Part shown: piece after piece, positions 54,807 through 63,576 of the stretch
How the letters are laid out: every line of letters starts with the position of its first letter
Position numbering within the stretch: the first letter of the stretch is position 1
Source: Niabella agricola
GTDB lineage: Bacteria > Bacteroidota > Bacteroidia > Chitinophagales > Chitinophagaceae
DNA length: 64,000 bases
Direction of reading: 5' to 3'
NCBI RefSeq assembly: GCF_021538615.1
Contig: NZ_JAJHIZ010000003.1
Span: 1,736,001-1,800,000 of the forward strand
Position numbers and translations under genes: made by a program
Notes under the pieces: generated by a model
The model's input: the letters and a program-made list of their open reading frames with translations, nothing else
Told to the model about the DNA's origin: nothing
Databases searched by the model: none

Positions 54807-57449
54807 TTAGTTTACAGGCATTTGTTGTTCTTTCAGGTTCCATCCAAATACGGATACTGCGATATCCGAAGCAGCTTCCGGATACGAGATCTGTATTGTT
54901 TTCTGTGTCCCGGGCAATACGGTTATATAGTTATCACTGTAAAACGCAGGCAGCAGCCGTTGACCTGTGCGCCTGTTGATGACCGAAAGACGGTTAAAAA
55001 AGGCCAGTGGCGCGCCCTCCGGGTTTTCAAGCATCACATTGATGCTGCCGTCCGTTGTTTTTTTACACCGGATCTTTAGCCGGGAGGCAGGCATTTTATT
55101 GAGTCCTGTATAATTCCCTTCCTGGTCCGGCAGCCAATAGGTATTTTCATCAATCACCGTTTTATTTACATCAAGCAGCTGTATGGTTAAGAACAGGCCT
55201 CCGGTAGCGCCCATTGTTCTGACAACCTCTTTTACCGACATGATCCGTTTTGCATTCTGCGGAATGGCTTCACAAAAAACCTGTGTAACCAGGTGTTCTT
55301 TTCCTTCCATATCGAAGGTTTTTACCACCAGCATCAGGTTGTCTTTTTTCTCCCAGGTATTGTTGGCAATGTAAACCGAACTGTCTCCAAAATTAAACAT
55401 CCCATGCAAAGGCTGGTTTCCCGTATGCAAACCATACAAGCAGGCATTCGGGTCCAGGTAATAATCGTACATCTGCCCGCGCAGCGCCGTCCAGGGATTT
55501 TGCGTTTTCCAGATGATCACGCCCGTATACCAATCCCATTGATGCCCGATAAATCCTTCAATGAGCGTTCGGTATTGATCATAATTGACCAGCTGCACCT
55601 TGTTGGCAAAATCTTCCAGGTTTTCGGGAGCGCCATAGGCTTCAATGGACTTACCATAGCCAATATATTTATGATAGGTCCATACCGAATCATTCACGGC
55701 CTCTGTCCGTACCTTTTCAGCAGGGAGCACCAGGTTCTCTTCGGGAATAAACCGCCGCAATGACGTAATATCGCCCATACCCACCGATCCGATTTCTGAA
55801 TTGAAGGGCCAGGTACGATGATTCCAAAAGTAAGGTAATGTCTGGATCCCATAGGGGCCATCGCCATTATTGCCCAGGGCATTGTACGACATGCTGTCGG
55901 AATTGGAATAATCGATGAACCAGCGGGTACCATCCAGTTCCGGTATCAAAGAATCTTTTAGTGCACGGAAGATATCTGGCGGTAATACGATCTCGTTGCC
56001 CCCGCACCAGATAGCCAGCGAGGGATGATTGCGGATCATTTTAATCATATCGGCTGCCGATTCGATAAACAGCGGATGGTCATCCGGGTAGTTGCGCCGG
56101 GTCCATTGATCATCCAGTTTCTTCGGATCCATCCAGCGGCCATTGCAATCGCCCGATCCCCAGAAATCCTGCATGACCAACAGCCCGTATGCATCGCAGG
56201 CCTTATAAAATTCAGGGCGCTCTGTCAATGCTCCTCCCCATACCCGGATCAGGTTGAGGCCCATATCCCGGTGAAAGCGGACTTCCGCATTATAACGCTC
56301 ATCACTGAACCGCAGCATGGCATCCGATACGATCCAGTTGCCGCCCCTTATAAAAACGGGCTGTCCGTTCACCCGCACTTCCATGCTCCGGGTACGATCG
56401 TTCCATTGGTTCTTTACTTCCCGTATACCGACTTCTATTTTTCGCTGGTCGGAAAGCTCATGATTACTTTTTATAAACGAAAGGACAGACGCATAAAGGT
56501 TTTGGGGACCATAGGTATTAGGCCACCAAAGTTTGGGGGCCCTGATGGTTACCTCCGGGAGCTGTACTTCTTTTTTTTCAAAAGGCTTTAAGGTTACGGG
56601 CATACGAACGGCCTGATGGTTGATCTCAAATTTCAGAATGCCCGAAACGCTTGCAGCGCCCGCATTTTCAAGAGTGGCATGCGTATGTATAAAGGCGGGA
56701 TCCTGCCGGCCTGCAGGCTTCCGGGTACCGGGCACCATTGTTTTTACAAAAGGATCGGTAATGATGACAGCCTTTGTCTTTTCGATCACTACTTTATCCC
56801 AGATACCCGTGTTCCGGTCCCGAACGGGCTGGATCCAGTCCCAACCCGCTACATACTGATGCGCTACATTTTTCGCAATGGTGCCATCGCCACCCTGCCC
56901 CCCGTTGGGGTTGCCCACTGCATCCGGCGGGTATACGATCACGGCCAGCCGGTTTTTTCCAGACTTGCTGAGATGGGCGGTGATATTGTAACGCTGCCGC
57001 AGGAACATGCCTTTGAATACGCTTTTATTTATTTTTTTCCCGTTTAGGTAAATATCGCAGCTATAGTTTATTCCCCGGAGATGCAGCCACACCTGGCCAT
57101 CACCACCAGGAACGGCTTCGTTAAAATCTTTGCAAAACCAATAGGTGTAATAGTCTTTTCCGACGTGATAGATATCCGGGATATTGTTGTTATTCATTCC
57201 GTAGAACGGATCCGGTATCTTTTTATTTTCCAGCAAGGTCGTCAGCACCGTTCCCGGAACAACCGCCGGTATCCAGGAATCTATGGAATAGGAGCTTAGA
57301 GATAATTGCTCCGGTGTTGCGGAAAGCGCATCGGCTTTATAACATTTCCATCCGCTGTTGAGCTCATAGCTGTTACTCAACGCCTCTTGTGCGCGGCAAC
57401 TGATGCTGATCAACATTGCGAGGAAGCCGCCAAAAAAAATCATTCTCAT
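54807..57449 (-). CDS. GH2 exo-beta-glucosaminidase/mannosidase-like glycosidase
   Basis: This 880-residue exported enzyme has a signal peptide (to SCRAQ, 21), an N-terminal jelly-roll (about 30-220, WLHLRGINYSCDIYLNGK), Ig-like domain(s), a TIM barrel (about 350-640) and C-terminal beta domains. GH2 catalytic residues are the acid/base E486 in AIWCGGNE and a likely nucleophile E552 in FNSEIG. The IRVWGGALTERPEFYKACD and DFWGSGDC segments resemble exo-beta-D-glucosaminidase (CsxA) and beta-mannosidase groups more than beta-galactosidase. It removes terminal sugars from chitosan- or mannose-type chains. The exact sugar is uncertain. No transporter lies beside it; the upstream kilobase is non-coding. 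Confidence 0.85.
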   Translation of the reverse strand: MRMIFFGGFLAMLISISCRAQEALSNSYELNSGWKCYKADALSATPEQLSLSSYSIDSWIPAVVPGTVLTTLLENKKIPDPFYGMNNNNIPDIYHVGKDYYTYWFCKDFNEAVPGGDGQVWLHLRGINYSCDIYLNGKKINKSVFKGMFLRQRYNITAHLSKSGKNRLAVIVYPPDAVGNPNGGQGGDGTIAKNVAHQYVAGWDWIQPVRDRNTGIWDKVVIEKTKAVIITDPFVKTMVPGTRKPAGRQDPAFIHTHATLENAGAASVSGILKFEINHQAVRMPVTLKPFEKKEVQLPEVTIRAPKLWWPNTYGPQNLYASVLSFIKSNHELSDQRKIEVGIREVKNQWNDRTRSMEVRVNGQPVFIRGGNWIVSDAMLRFSDERYNAEVRFHRDMGLNLIRVWGGALTERPEFYKACDAYGLLVMQDFWGSGDCNGRWMDPKKLDDQWTRRNYPDDHPLFIESAADMIKMIRNHPSLAIWCGGNEIVLPPDIFRALKDSLIPELDGTRWFIDYSNSDSMSYNALGNNGDGPYGIQTLPYFWNHRTWPFNSEIGSVGMGDITSLRRFIPEENLVLPAEKVRTEAVNDSVWTYHKYIGYGKSIEAYGAPENLEDFANKVQLVNYDQYRTLIEGFIGHQWDWYTGVIIWKTQNPWTALRGQMYDYYLDPNACLYGLHTGNQPLHGMFNFGDSSVYIANNTWEKKDNLMLVVKTFDMEGKEHLVTQVFCEAIPQNAKRIMSVKEVVRTMGATGGLFLTIQLLDVNKTVIDENTYWLPDQEGNYTGLNKMPASRLKIRCKKTTDGSINVMLENPEGAPLAFFNRLSVINRRTGQRLLPAFYSDNYITVLPGTQKTIQISYPEAASDIAVSVFGWNLKEQQMPVN

Positions 57450-58049
57450 TGCTGAAAATTACATTAAAAGTCGATGCAATGAGCCGTATGAGCTCTTCGA
57501 TATAAGGTGGAAGGGATTGCGGCCAGTGAGCATGCTGTCCAGGGCCGGAGCCTTAACCGCGATATCCGCAACAGTCGCAATGGGTAGTGTGGTATTGCCG
57601 GGATGTTTCGCCTTCGCATTGTTGCGCTGCCAATGACAGACGGTGGAGTCCGTTGATAACCAGCCACATTTCATTCTTTTCTTTATCCACTTTTGCCTGA
57701 CCAAAAGTAGAGCAAAAGTCAAGGTCATCCGCCGCGGCGGACCGCCGTTTGATCGGCAACGCACGCAGACCCAGATCGAAAGGAACAAGCTCCCTTTTCT
57801 CGAAGAAATAAGCTGAAGCGCTTGCTGCCGGTTTGCTGTACGACACTTGCTGCGCTGCTTTTTTAAGCAGGATTTTTTTTGAACGCACATCCGCTGCGTA
57901 AAAAAGAGGCGCCGCCTCAGTTACTGATTGTTGTAGTTTCTATTCCGTTCCGAAGTAATTATTGAAAGAACCCGTCCAATGAACGTAAAACAAGAAGGAG
58001 AACGTTTTCTTTCTTAGAAGATAGTCCGCCGGGCAGTGAAAAGAAATCC
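57450..58049. other. Intergenic region with dispersed-repeat-like sequence
   Basis: Two overlapping minus-strand frames of 111 and 143 codons cover 57459-57890, but neither has a convincing start, protein-like composition or known domain. The stretch near 57680-57725 (TTTTGCCTGACCAAAAGTAG, then AGCAAAAGTCAAGG) resembles a tract often seen as an intergenic repeat in Bacteroidota. I treat the block as a decayed or repetitive non-coding region. The later part (57900-58049) has no feature. Confidence 0.45.
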
Positions 58050-58275
58050 CGCATATGCGTCAAGCTAAGCAAGTGCAGACGCGCACACCCGGGCGCAATC
58101 AGCTTCGTTGGGAGCGTAGCTTTTACAGCAAATTCATTAAAAAGATCGTTTGGACACCTATGGGAGCCCCATGTTTTAGCGGTACCTGCGGAGCCGGTAT
58201 TCCACCATACATCGTGCTATAGATACGAGGAGCCTGCAGCACCTAAAACCTGTTTCTTAACTTGACGCATATGGC
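58050..58275. repeat. About 225-base element with terminal inverted repeats
   Basis: CATATGCGTCAAG (58052-58064) and CTTGACGCATATG (58261-58273) are perfect 13-bp inverted ends; TAAG/CTTA extends them with one mismatch. Inside, a second inverted pair (GTTTTAGCGGTACCTGCGGAGCC near 58171 against GGAGCCTGCAGCACCTAAAAC near 58229, roughly paired) gives a long imperfect hairpin. No coding frame runs through. The form is that of a MITE-like or REP-like palindromic element. Bases 58276-58412 beyond it hold nothing recognised. Confidence 0.55.
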
Positions 58276-58412
58276 AAGGGCGGGATCGAAATGACGGTTT
58301 CGGACTTTTGAGATAGTCTCAGGGCACAGGCCTACTTACAGGTTGATGACGGGGGACATTACCCGGGCGATGGGTCTCTATGCTCCGGAGGCTTAACCCG
58401 TATCCTTAATCG

Positions 58413-58443
58413 AAAGATCCCGTCGGCAGGACGGGATCTTTCT
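58413..58443. terminator. Hairpin near the end of the uronate operon
   Basis: AAAGATCCCGTC and GACGGGATCTTT form a perfect 12-bp stem with a five-base loop. It lies 35 bases after the stop of the MFS gene on the minus strand. The T tracts on both sides are short, so it could stop transcription from either direction. Confidence 0.65.
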
Positions 58444-58477
58444 ACTTACATTAATTAAACCAACAACCTTATGTTCT

Positions 58478-59839
58478 TTACAGATCCGTGATCGGCTTGT
58501 ATTTGGGCACCAGTGACTTCATAATCACCCAGGACAACACATAGGCGATCGCGCAAAAGGCGAAGATGATCGAATAACCGGTTTCAATATGCCCCAGAGC
58601 CTTATAGTGATCAAATAATTTTCCGCTTACCAGCGAAACGACAACACCACCGATCCCCCCTGCCATACCACCGATACCGGTTACGGAGGCTACTGTTTTC
58701 TTAGGAAACATATCCGAAACAGTAGTAAAGATATTTGCACTCCAGGCCTGGTGTGCAGAAGCGCCTACCCCGATCAGCAATACCGGTACCCAGTAACTGA
58801 TATGCCCCAGGGGCTGTGCCAGCAGTACCAGCAGCGGGAACAGGGCAATCAGGATCATGGCCCGCATACGCCCGTCATAAGCATGGTATCCTTTTTTGAT
58901 AAAGTACATGGGGAACCAGCCACCACCGATACTACCCACCATTGTCATACTGTATAAAACGAACAAGGGGAACGCCAGGGCGGTTCCTTCCAGCCCGTAC
59001 TGGGCAGCCAGGTACTTCGGCAGCCAGAACAAATAGAACCACCATACGCCGTCCGTTAAAAATTTACCGATGGCAAAGGACCAGGTCTGTTTATATCCCA
59101 GCAATTTCACCCAGCGCACTTTTGCGCCCGGGGCCACTGTTTGATTCTGGTTTGTATCCACATCACTTTGGATATAGGCCAGTTCTTCCTGCGATAGCCG
59201 CTTTTGCTTTTCTGGAATATCGTAATAATAAAACCAGAACAGCAGCCATAGAAAGCCGATGGCGCCGATAATGATAAAGGTAGACTCCCAGCCCCAATGG
59301 CCCGCGATCCAGGGAACGGTTAACGGGGCCAGAATTGCGCCCAGATTGGTTCCGGAGTTAAAGATCCCCGTAGCCAGGGATCGCTCTTTTTTGGGAAAGT
59401 ATTCGGCCGTTGCTTTAATCGCGGCCGGAAAGTTCCCGGCTTCTCCAAAACCCAGCACTGCCCGCGCAATCATAAACCCGATGATGGAAACGGGTACCGC
59501 GGCAATGCCAAACCATCCCAGTACCGTATTAGAAGCATGGCCGATATTTACTGCTTCGGCATGCATAATAGCTCCTATAGACCAGATGATCAGCGCCCAG
59601 GCATAGCCCCATTTGGTGCCCAACCGGTCTACAATGCGGCCCGCAAACAACATGGACAAGGCATATACAAACTGGAACACTGCAGTTATATTTCCGTAGT
59701 CAGTGTTACTCCATCCAAATTCTCTCGTTAGTTCAGGTGCCAGTAAACTCAGCACCTGCCGGTCCAGGTAGTTAACCGTTGTGGCAAAGAACAGCAATCC
59801 GCAGATCGTCCACCTGTATTTTCCTATGGCTTTTTGCAT
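58478..59839 (-). CDS. MFS transporter, hexuronate (ExuT-like)
   Basis: This 453-residue protein has about twelve helices and the anion:cation symporter features: TTVNYLDRQVLSLLAPEL in helix 1, FAGRIVDRLGTKWGYAW near 65, and ARAVLGFGEAGNFPAAIKAT near 125, the strong hexuronate-transporter motif. It should import galacturonate or glucuronate with protons. It is the last gene of the uronate operon, two bases after KDPG aldolase. A paralogue lies at 13492-14733; this one is closer to ExuT, with the GFGEAGNFPAA motif. Confidence 0.88.
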   Translation of the reverse strand: MQKAIGKYRWTICGLLFFATTVNYLDRQVLSLLAPELTREFGWSNTDYGNITAVFQFVYALSMLFAGRIVDRLGTKWGYAWALIIWSIGAIMHAEAVNIGHASNTVLGWFGIAAVPVSIIGFMIARAVLGFGEAGNFPAAIKATAEYFPKKERSLATGIFNSGTNLGAILAPLTVPWIAGHWGWESTFIIIGAIGFLWLLFWFYYYDIPEKQKRLSQEELAYIQSDVDTNQNQTVAPGAKVRWVKLLGYKQTWSFAIGKFLTDGVWWFYLFWLPKYLAAQYGLEGTALAFPLFVLYSMTMVGSIGGGWFPMYFIKKGYHAYDGRMRAMILIALFPLLVLLAQPLGHISYWVPVLLIGVGASAHQAWSANIFTTVSDMFPKKTVASVTGIGGMAGGIGGVVVSLVSGKLFDHYKALGHIETGYSIIFAFCAIAYVLSWVIMKSLVPKYKPITDL

Positions 59840-59841
59840 TA

Positions 59842-60504
59842 CTACTTACTTTTTATTGATTGGATCGTATTTAAAACGGCGGTTGTGGATGCTGCAATGG
59901 TGGCATAATCCTTATCGGCCATTAATTGCTTGCTCACCAGCTTGCTTCCCATTCCTACCGCACATACGCCGGCCTTAAACCAGCCTTCGATACTTTCGTG
60001 GGTGGTATCTACACCTCCGGTTGGCATAAACCGCAACTTCGGAAAAATATCCCGGATGGTGCTCAGGTATTTCGGCCCCAGCATATCACCGGGGAATAAT
60101 TTTATGAATTGAACACCGGCATTCTCAGCAGCAATGATCTCGGTGGGTGTCATACAACCCGGCGCATAGAACACTTTTCTTTCTGCTGCAAAAGCCGCTA
60201 TTTCGGGAACAAAGCCCGGACTCACGAAAAAGTCAGCGCCGGCTTCCAGATAGCTCTGGGCATCCTGCAGATTCTTTACGGTACCAATTCCCAGCAACAA
60301 GCCCGGCATTTCCTCGTTACGGATGGCCACCAGTTTTTTGAAATTACTAAACGCTGCTTCTCCCCGGTTTGTATACTCGACGGCCCGCACACCTGCTCCG
60401 TGTAACGCCCGCAGTACTTCGATACTTACGGTTTCATCTGCGTTAAAGTACAAAGGCAGCATGCCTTGTTCTATAATAATGTCGATTGTTTGTTGCACTG
60501 CCAT
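59842..60504 (-). CDS. eda: KDPG/KHG aldolase
   Basis: This 220-residue class I aldolase splits 2-keto-3-deoxy-6-phosphogluconate into pyruvate and glyceraldehyde 3-phosphate. The Schiff-base lysine is K135 in VQFIKLFPGD. The acid E43 appears in RAVEYTNRG, and the phosphate-binding region FMPTGGVDTT follows near 155. It lies two bases from the MFS gene and two bases after the YhcH gene. Together with the KDG kinase upstream, it completes uronate breakdown. Confidence 0.93.
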   Translation of the reverse strand: MAVQQTIDIIIEQGMLPLYFNADETVSIEVLRALHGAGVRAVEYTNRGEAAFSNFKKLVAIRNEEMPGLLLGIGTVKNLQDAQSYLEAGADFFVSPGFVPEIAAFAAERKVFYAPGCMTPTEIIAAENAGVQFIKLFPGDMLGPKYLSTIRDIFPKLRFMPTGGVDTTHESIEGWFKAGVCAVGMGSKLVSKQLMADKDYATIAASTTAVLNTIQSIKSK

Positions 60505-60506
60505 TC

Positions 60507-60959
60507 TTATATTTTTATTTTCATTACTAATTTTTTAATCAGGCCGTCGCCGATCATCGGCGCATGCACATCTTCCGGGAAAAAGATCACGAATTGTCCC
60601 GCATTCAATGTAAAGAATGTATCCGGCGCATCTTTATAAAACTGCACGTCCTTTTCGGGGTTGTAATCTCCGTTTGGCGTAATGCAGTTCTGCCGGGGCT
60701 TCCAGCCCATTTGCTCTGTGCCGCTGATCACATACTGGATATCGATAAACCGGCTGTGGCATTCAAATTTCTCCAGCGCGGTCTCTGCTTTTTTACCGGG
60801 AGCTTCGGAAACGATTGCTTTTACTGTATCTTCTTCCACCACGTAGGTGCCCGCCGGCGTGCTAAAAAGATCTGTTTGCCGGATATAGTCAAATGCCTTT
60901 TTAAACAGCGGATGCAATGCTGCATAGTTCAATCCGTTTTTTATTGTATCAATGATCAT
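60507..60959 (-). CDS. YhcH/YjgK/YiaL-family (EbgC-like) sugar protein
   Basis: This 150-residue cupin-like protein has the family's EKFECHSRFIDIQYVISGTEQMGW core near 63-86 and the C-terminal HAPMIGDGLIKKLVMKI near 132-148; FFPEDVHAP holds a likely metal-binding histidine. Relatives are linked to sialic acid, alginate or uronate loci and may act as sugar isomerases or anomerases. In this operon it presumably handles a uronate-derived sugar. The reaction is not established. Confidence 0.85.
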   Translation of the reverse strand: MIIDTIKNGLNYAALHPLFKKAFDYIRQTDLFSTPAGTYVVEEDTVKAIVSEAPGKKAETALEKFECHSRFIDIQYVISGTEQMGWKPRQNCITPNGDYNPEKDVQFYKDAPDTFFTLNAGQFVIFFPEDVHAPMIGDGLIKKLVMKIKI

Positions 60960-60997
60960 AAAGTTCTTATTAAATGGCTCCTCCCCGGAGATGGTAT

Positions 60998-62104
60998 TTA
61001 CCGGGGTTTCAGGTATATTGTTTTTCCAGTTCTCGCAGCTGCACGTGCGGCATCCAGGATCTCTACCACCGTTACATTTACCGGCAGTTCGTACAAGTCA
61101 TGGGCATCCTGCTTCAGCGTTCCCCGTATTACACCTGCAAAAACCGCAAACGGATCTTCAAAAGGCGCCGGCCGCGGATCCAGGGTTTGTGTGGTTTCCG
61201 GAAGCTTTCCATCCAGCCGCGTTCGTACCGTTGTCCGGTCTACAGCAATAGCGTACCCTTTGGTTCCATATACCTCCATATCCTTACGGCTAAAGGTCCA
61301 GCTCCAGGAGGCCTGGATCACACATTGGGTTTCGGGGTACTGCAGGATGATCGTTGCCTCGTCTTCCACCTTCGGATACCGGTCGGGCCGGTTCTGATGC
61401 GTAACAGCTGTTACTGATAAAGGACGCTGACCGTCCATTAACCAGGTCATCAGGTTGGCTCCGTAGCAACCAAAATCTGTAAGCGCACCTCCTCCGTTCT
61501 TTACCGGGTCTGTAAGCCAGGAAACAAAATGCCGGTTCATCGCCCAGGGCCCCTCATGGCCATCGTTTACCAACACCTTCCGCAACCGGCCCAGTTTGCC
61601 ATCCTTAAAGCAGTTCCTTACGTACTGGTTGCTGGCGTACCAGGAGGTTTCAAAATTGGTCAGCACTTTTATGCCATACCGTTTTGCCAGTGTCGTTATT
61701 TCCTGCGCGTCTCTGTAGGTGGTAGCCAGCGGCTTTTCTACCATTACATGGATCCCGCGTGGCGCGGCCGCCCGTACTACCTCTATATGCTCATTCATCG
61801 GGCCAAAGGCCATTACACCTTCCGGTTTAACCTGGTCGAGCATCTGCTTCAAATCCGTATAAAAAAGAGCTCCCGGTAGGACATACCGCTCCCGGAATTC
61901 ACGTACGCGGTCGGCATTTCTCTCGTAAATACCGGCAATCTCTATATCCCCTTTCAATTTCAGGTTGTAGATCCAGTCGCTATGACCGTGCGTAATACCC
62001 GCGATGGCAAGCCGCACGGGTTGCTGCGCCCGGATGGTCCATGCAATCAACATGGCCGGTGTAAGAAAAAGAAGCAACCGCTGTATCGTCTTTATTTTCT
62101 TCAT
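60998..62104 (-). CDS. Exported Gfo/Idh/MocA-family oxidoreductase
   Basis: This 368-residue protein has a cleavable-looking signal (LLLFLTPAMLIAWTIRAQ, to residue 27), then a Rossmann-like N-terminal domain (VRLAIAGITHGHSDWIY; the usual GxGxxG is altered to AGITHG) and a conserved VMVEKPLATTYRDAQE segment near 130. The C-terminal half is a Gfo/Idh/MocA sheet domain with a catalytic-type LTDFGCYGANL segment. The altered nucleotide motif and periplasmic address are odd for an NAD(P)-dependent enzyme. It may be a glycosidase-like or cofactor-retaining member. It lies 38 bases before the YhcH gene and 23 after the kinase gene. Confidence 0.82.
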   Translation of the reverse strand: MKKIKTIQRLLLFLTPAMLIAWTIRAQQPVRLAIAGITHGHSDWIYNLKLKGDIEIAGIYERNADRVREFRERYVLPGALFYTDLKQMLDQVKPEGVMAFGPMNEHIEVVRAAAPRGIHVMVEKPLATTYRDAQEITTLAKRYGIKVLTNFETSWYASNQYVRNCFKDGKLGRLRKVLVNDGHEGPWAMNRHFVSWLTDPVKNGGGALTDFGCYGANLMTWLMDGQRPLSVTAVTHQNRPDRYPKVEDEATIILQYPETQCVIQASWSWTFSRKDMEVYGTKGYAIAVDRTTVRTRLDGKLPETTQTLDPRPAPFEDPFAVFAGVIRGTLKQDAHDLYELPVNVTVVEILDAARAAARTGKTIYLKPR

Positions 62105-62127
62105 AATTGTTGCCGGCCTGCTGCTTG

Positions 62128-63153
62128 TTACCGCTGCACGCGTCCGCTGGCATCGCCTTTCATCAGCGTTTTTACATCGCTTAATGTGGCATGGTTCAGG
62201 TCTCCGGGGATGGTATGTTTTAATGCAGAAGCGGCCACGCCAAACTCAGCAGCGTCGGCCATGCTCATACCGGTAACCAGCCCGTAGATCAGGCCGCTGG
62301 CAAAACTATCGCCGCTTCCCACACGGTCCACGATGCGTACATCATATTTACGTGTGTGATAAAACTCCGTACCGTCACTCACGAGCGCGCTCCAACCGTT
62401 ATCGCTGGCGCTGTAGCTTTCGCGCAAAGAGGAAGCGATATATTTAAAATTGAATTTTTCCTTCATCTGCCGGATTACATCTTTATAGCCATCCAGGTTC
62501 AGTTCTCCTTTCGTAATATCGGTATCTGCGGCTTTAAAGCCCAGCGTGGTTTCCGCATCCTCCTCGTTACCGATACAAACATCTACATATTTGCAAAGCG
62601 CGCTCATCACTTCCCTGGCTTTTTCCTTGCTCCATAACTTTTTACGGTAGTTCAGATCAATGCTGGTAGTGATGCCCTTTGCTTTTGCCGCTTTCAGCGC
62701 AGCTTCGGTTAATGCTGCTGCTTTATCACTCAGTGCCGGGGTTATACCGGTTGTATGAAACCAATCGGCGCCGTCGAATATTTTGTCAAAATCAAACTCG
62801 CTGGCCTCCACTTCGGCAATGGCCGCGCCAGCGCGATCGTATATCACCTGCGAAGCCCGCATGGAGGCTCCTGTTTCCAGGAAATAAATTCCCAGGCGGT
62901 CACCACCTCTTGCTACAAAATCCGTATTCACTCCATAACGGCGCAAATGATTAATGGCCGCCTGGCCAATGGCATTATCCGGCACCTTGGATACAAAATA
63001 ACCATTCAACCCATAATTGGAAAGCGCAACTGCTACGTTGGCTTCACCGCCACCATAAGTAACATCAAAAGAATCCGCCTGAACAAAACGCTCAAAACCC
63101 GGAGTGGACAAGCGTAACATGATTTCGCCCAGTGTAACAACTTTTTTTGACAT
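62128..63153 (-). CDS. kdgK: 2-keto-3-deoxygluconate kinase (PfkB family)
   Basis: This 341-residue ribokinase-fold enzyme phosphorylates 2-keto-3-deoxygluconate to KDPG. The N-terminal GGEANVAVALSNYGL signature lies near 35, with an RLSTPGFERFVQADSFDVTYGG lead-in, and the C-terminal PfkB motif DRVGSGDSFASGLIYGL is near 275, with the catalytic aspartate in GSGDS. The KDG specificity rests on the neighbours (KDPG aldolase, KduI, ExuT-like MFS). It lies 11 bases after the small membrane-protein gene. Confidence 0.9.
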   Translation of the reverse strand: MSKKVVTLGEIMLRLSTPGFERFVQADSFDVTYGGGEANVAVALSNYGLNGYFVSKVPDNAIGQAAINHLRRYGVNTDFVARGGDRLGIYFLETGASMRASQVIYDRAGAAIAEVEASEFDFDKIFDGADWFHTTGITPALSDKAAALTEAALKAAKAKGITTSIDLNYRKKLWSKEKAREVMSALCKYVDVCIGNEEDAETTLGFKAADTDITKGELNLDGYKDVIRQMKEKFNFKYIASSLRESYSASDNGWSALVSDGTEFYHTRKYDVRIVDRVGSGDSFASGLIYGLVTGMSMADAAEFGVAASALKHTIPGDLNHATLSDVKTLMKGDASGRVQR

Positions 63154-63164
63154 AATAATATGCT

Positions 63165-63569
63165 CTATTTTTTATTTGTTAGAATTAAAAGATCGATCAG
63201 ACGTACCGCCATCAAAAAAAACTGAATGCCCAATATGGCTACCATTGCAAAAGGTACGTACTTCTGCCGGTACCCCGATTTGTTGTAGGGCAGTAAGCTC
63301 GCCGGTAAACTGATCAAAAAGCCCAAAACCGGAATACCCAAGGCAAGAAACAGGAACAGGTCCCTTCTTATTCCACCGTCTCCAACCGACCGGTCATAAA
63401 GATCCGCAAATTGTTTATCCATTGTTGCAAGGGTGGTAAAATACAACAAGACGGTTAGTAAAACAGCCATCCCCAGCATGCCCCAAACAGTTACCCGCCT
63501 CAGAAAAAAAGGAACACCCGGCGGCGCTTCCGGAAACAGGTTTTCTGTTATATGTTGGTTGATGGCCAC
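63165..63569 (-). CDS. Small integral membrane protein of the uronate operon
   Basis: I place the start at the GTG at 63569, seven bases after the KduI stop; the longer frame to 63677 would overlap kduI by 101 bases. This gives 134 residues with three hydrophobic helices (about 32-50 GMLGMAVLLTVLLYF, 72-92 FLFLALGIPVLGFLISLPA, 105-128 FAMVAILGIQFFLMAV). No motif is recognised. Its place between KduI and KDG kinase suggests a role in uronate use, perhaps as a transport partner. The function is unknown. Confidence 0.6.
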   Translation of the reverse strand: MAINQHITENLFPEAPPGVPFFLRRVTVWGMLGMAVLLTVLLYFTTLATMDKQFADLYDRSVGDGGIRRDLFLFLALGIPVLGFLISLPASLLPYNKSGYRQKYVPFAMVAILGIQFFLMAVRLIDLLILTNKK

Positions 63570-63576
63570 AATACTT

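Noticed and set aside
57459..57890. Two overlapping minus-strand frames read as genes
   Set aside because: They lack convincing starts, known motifs and balanced composition, and lie over a tract resembling a repeat.
58050..58412. Group II intron, tmRNA, RNase P or riboswitch
   Set aside because: I looked for conserved domain V, tmRNA ends, RNase P core and common riboswitch motifs and found none.
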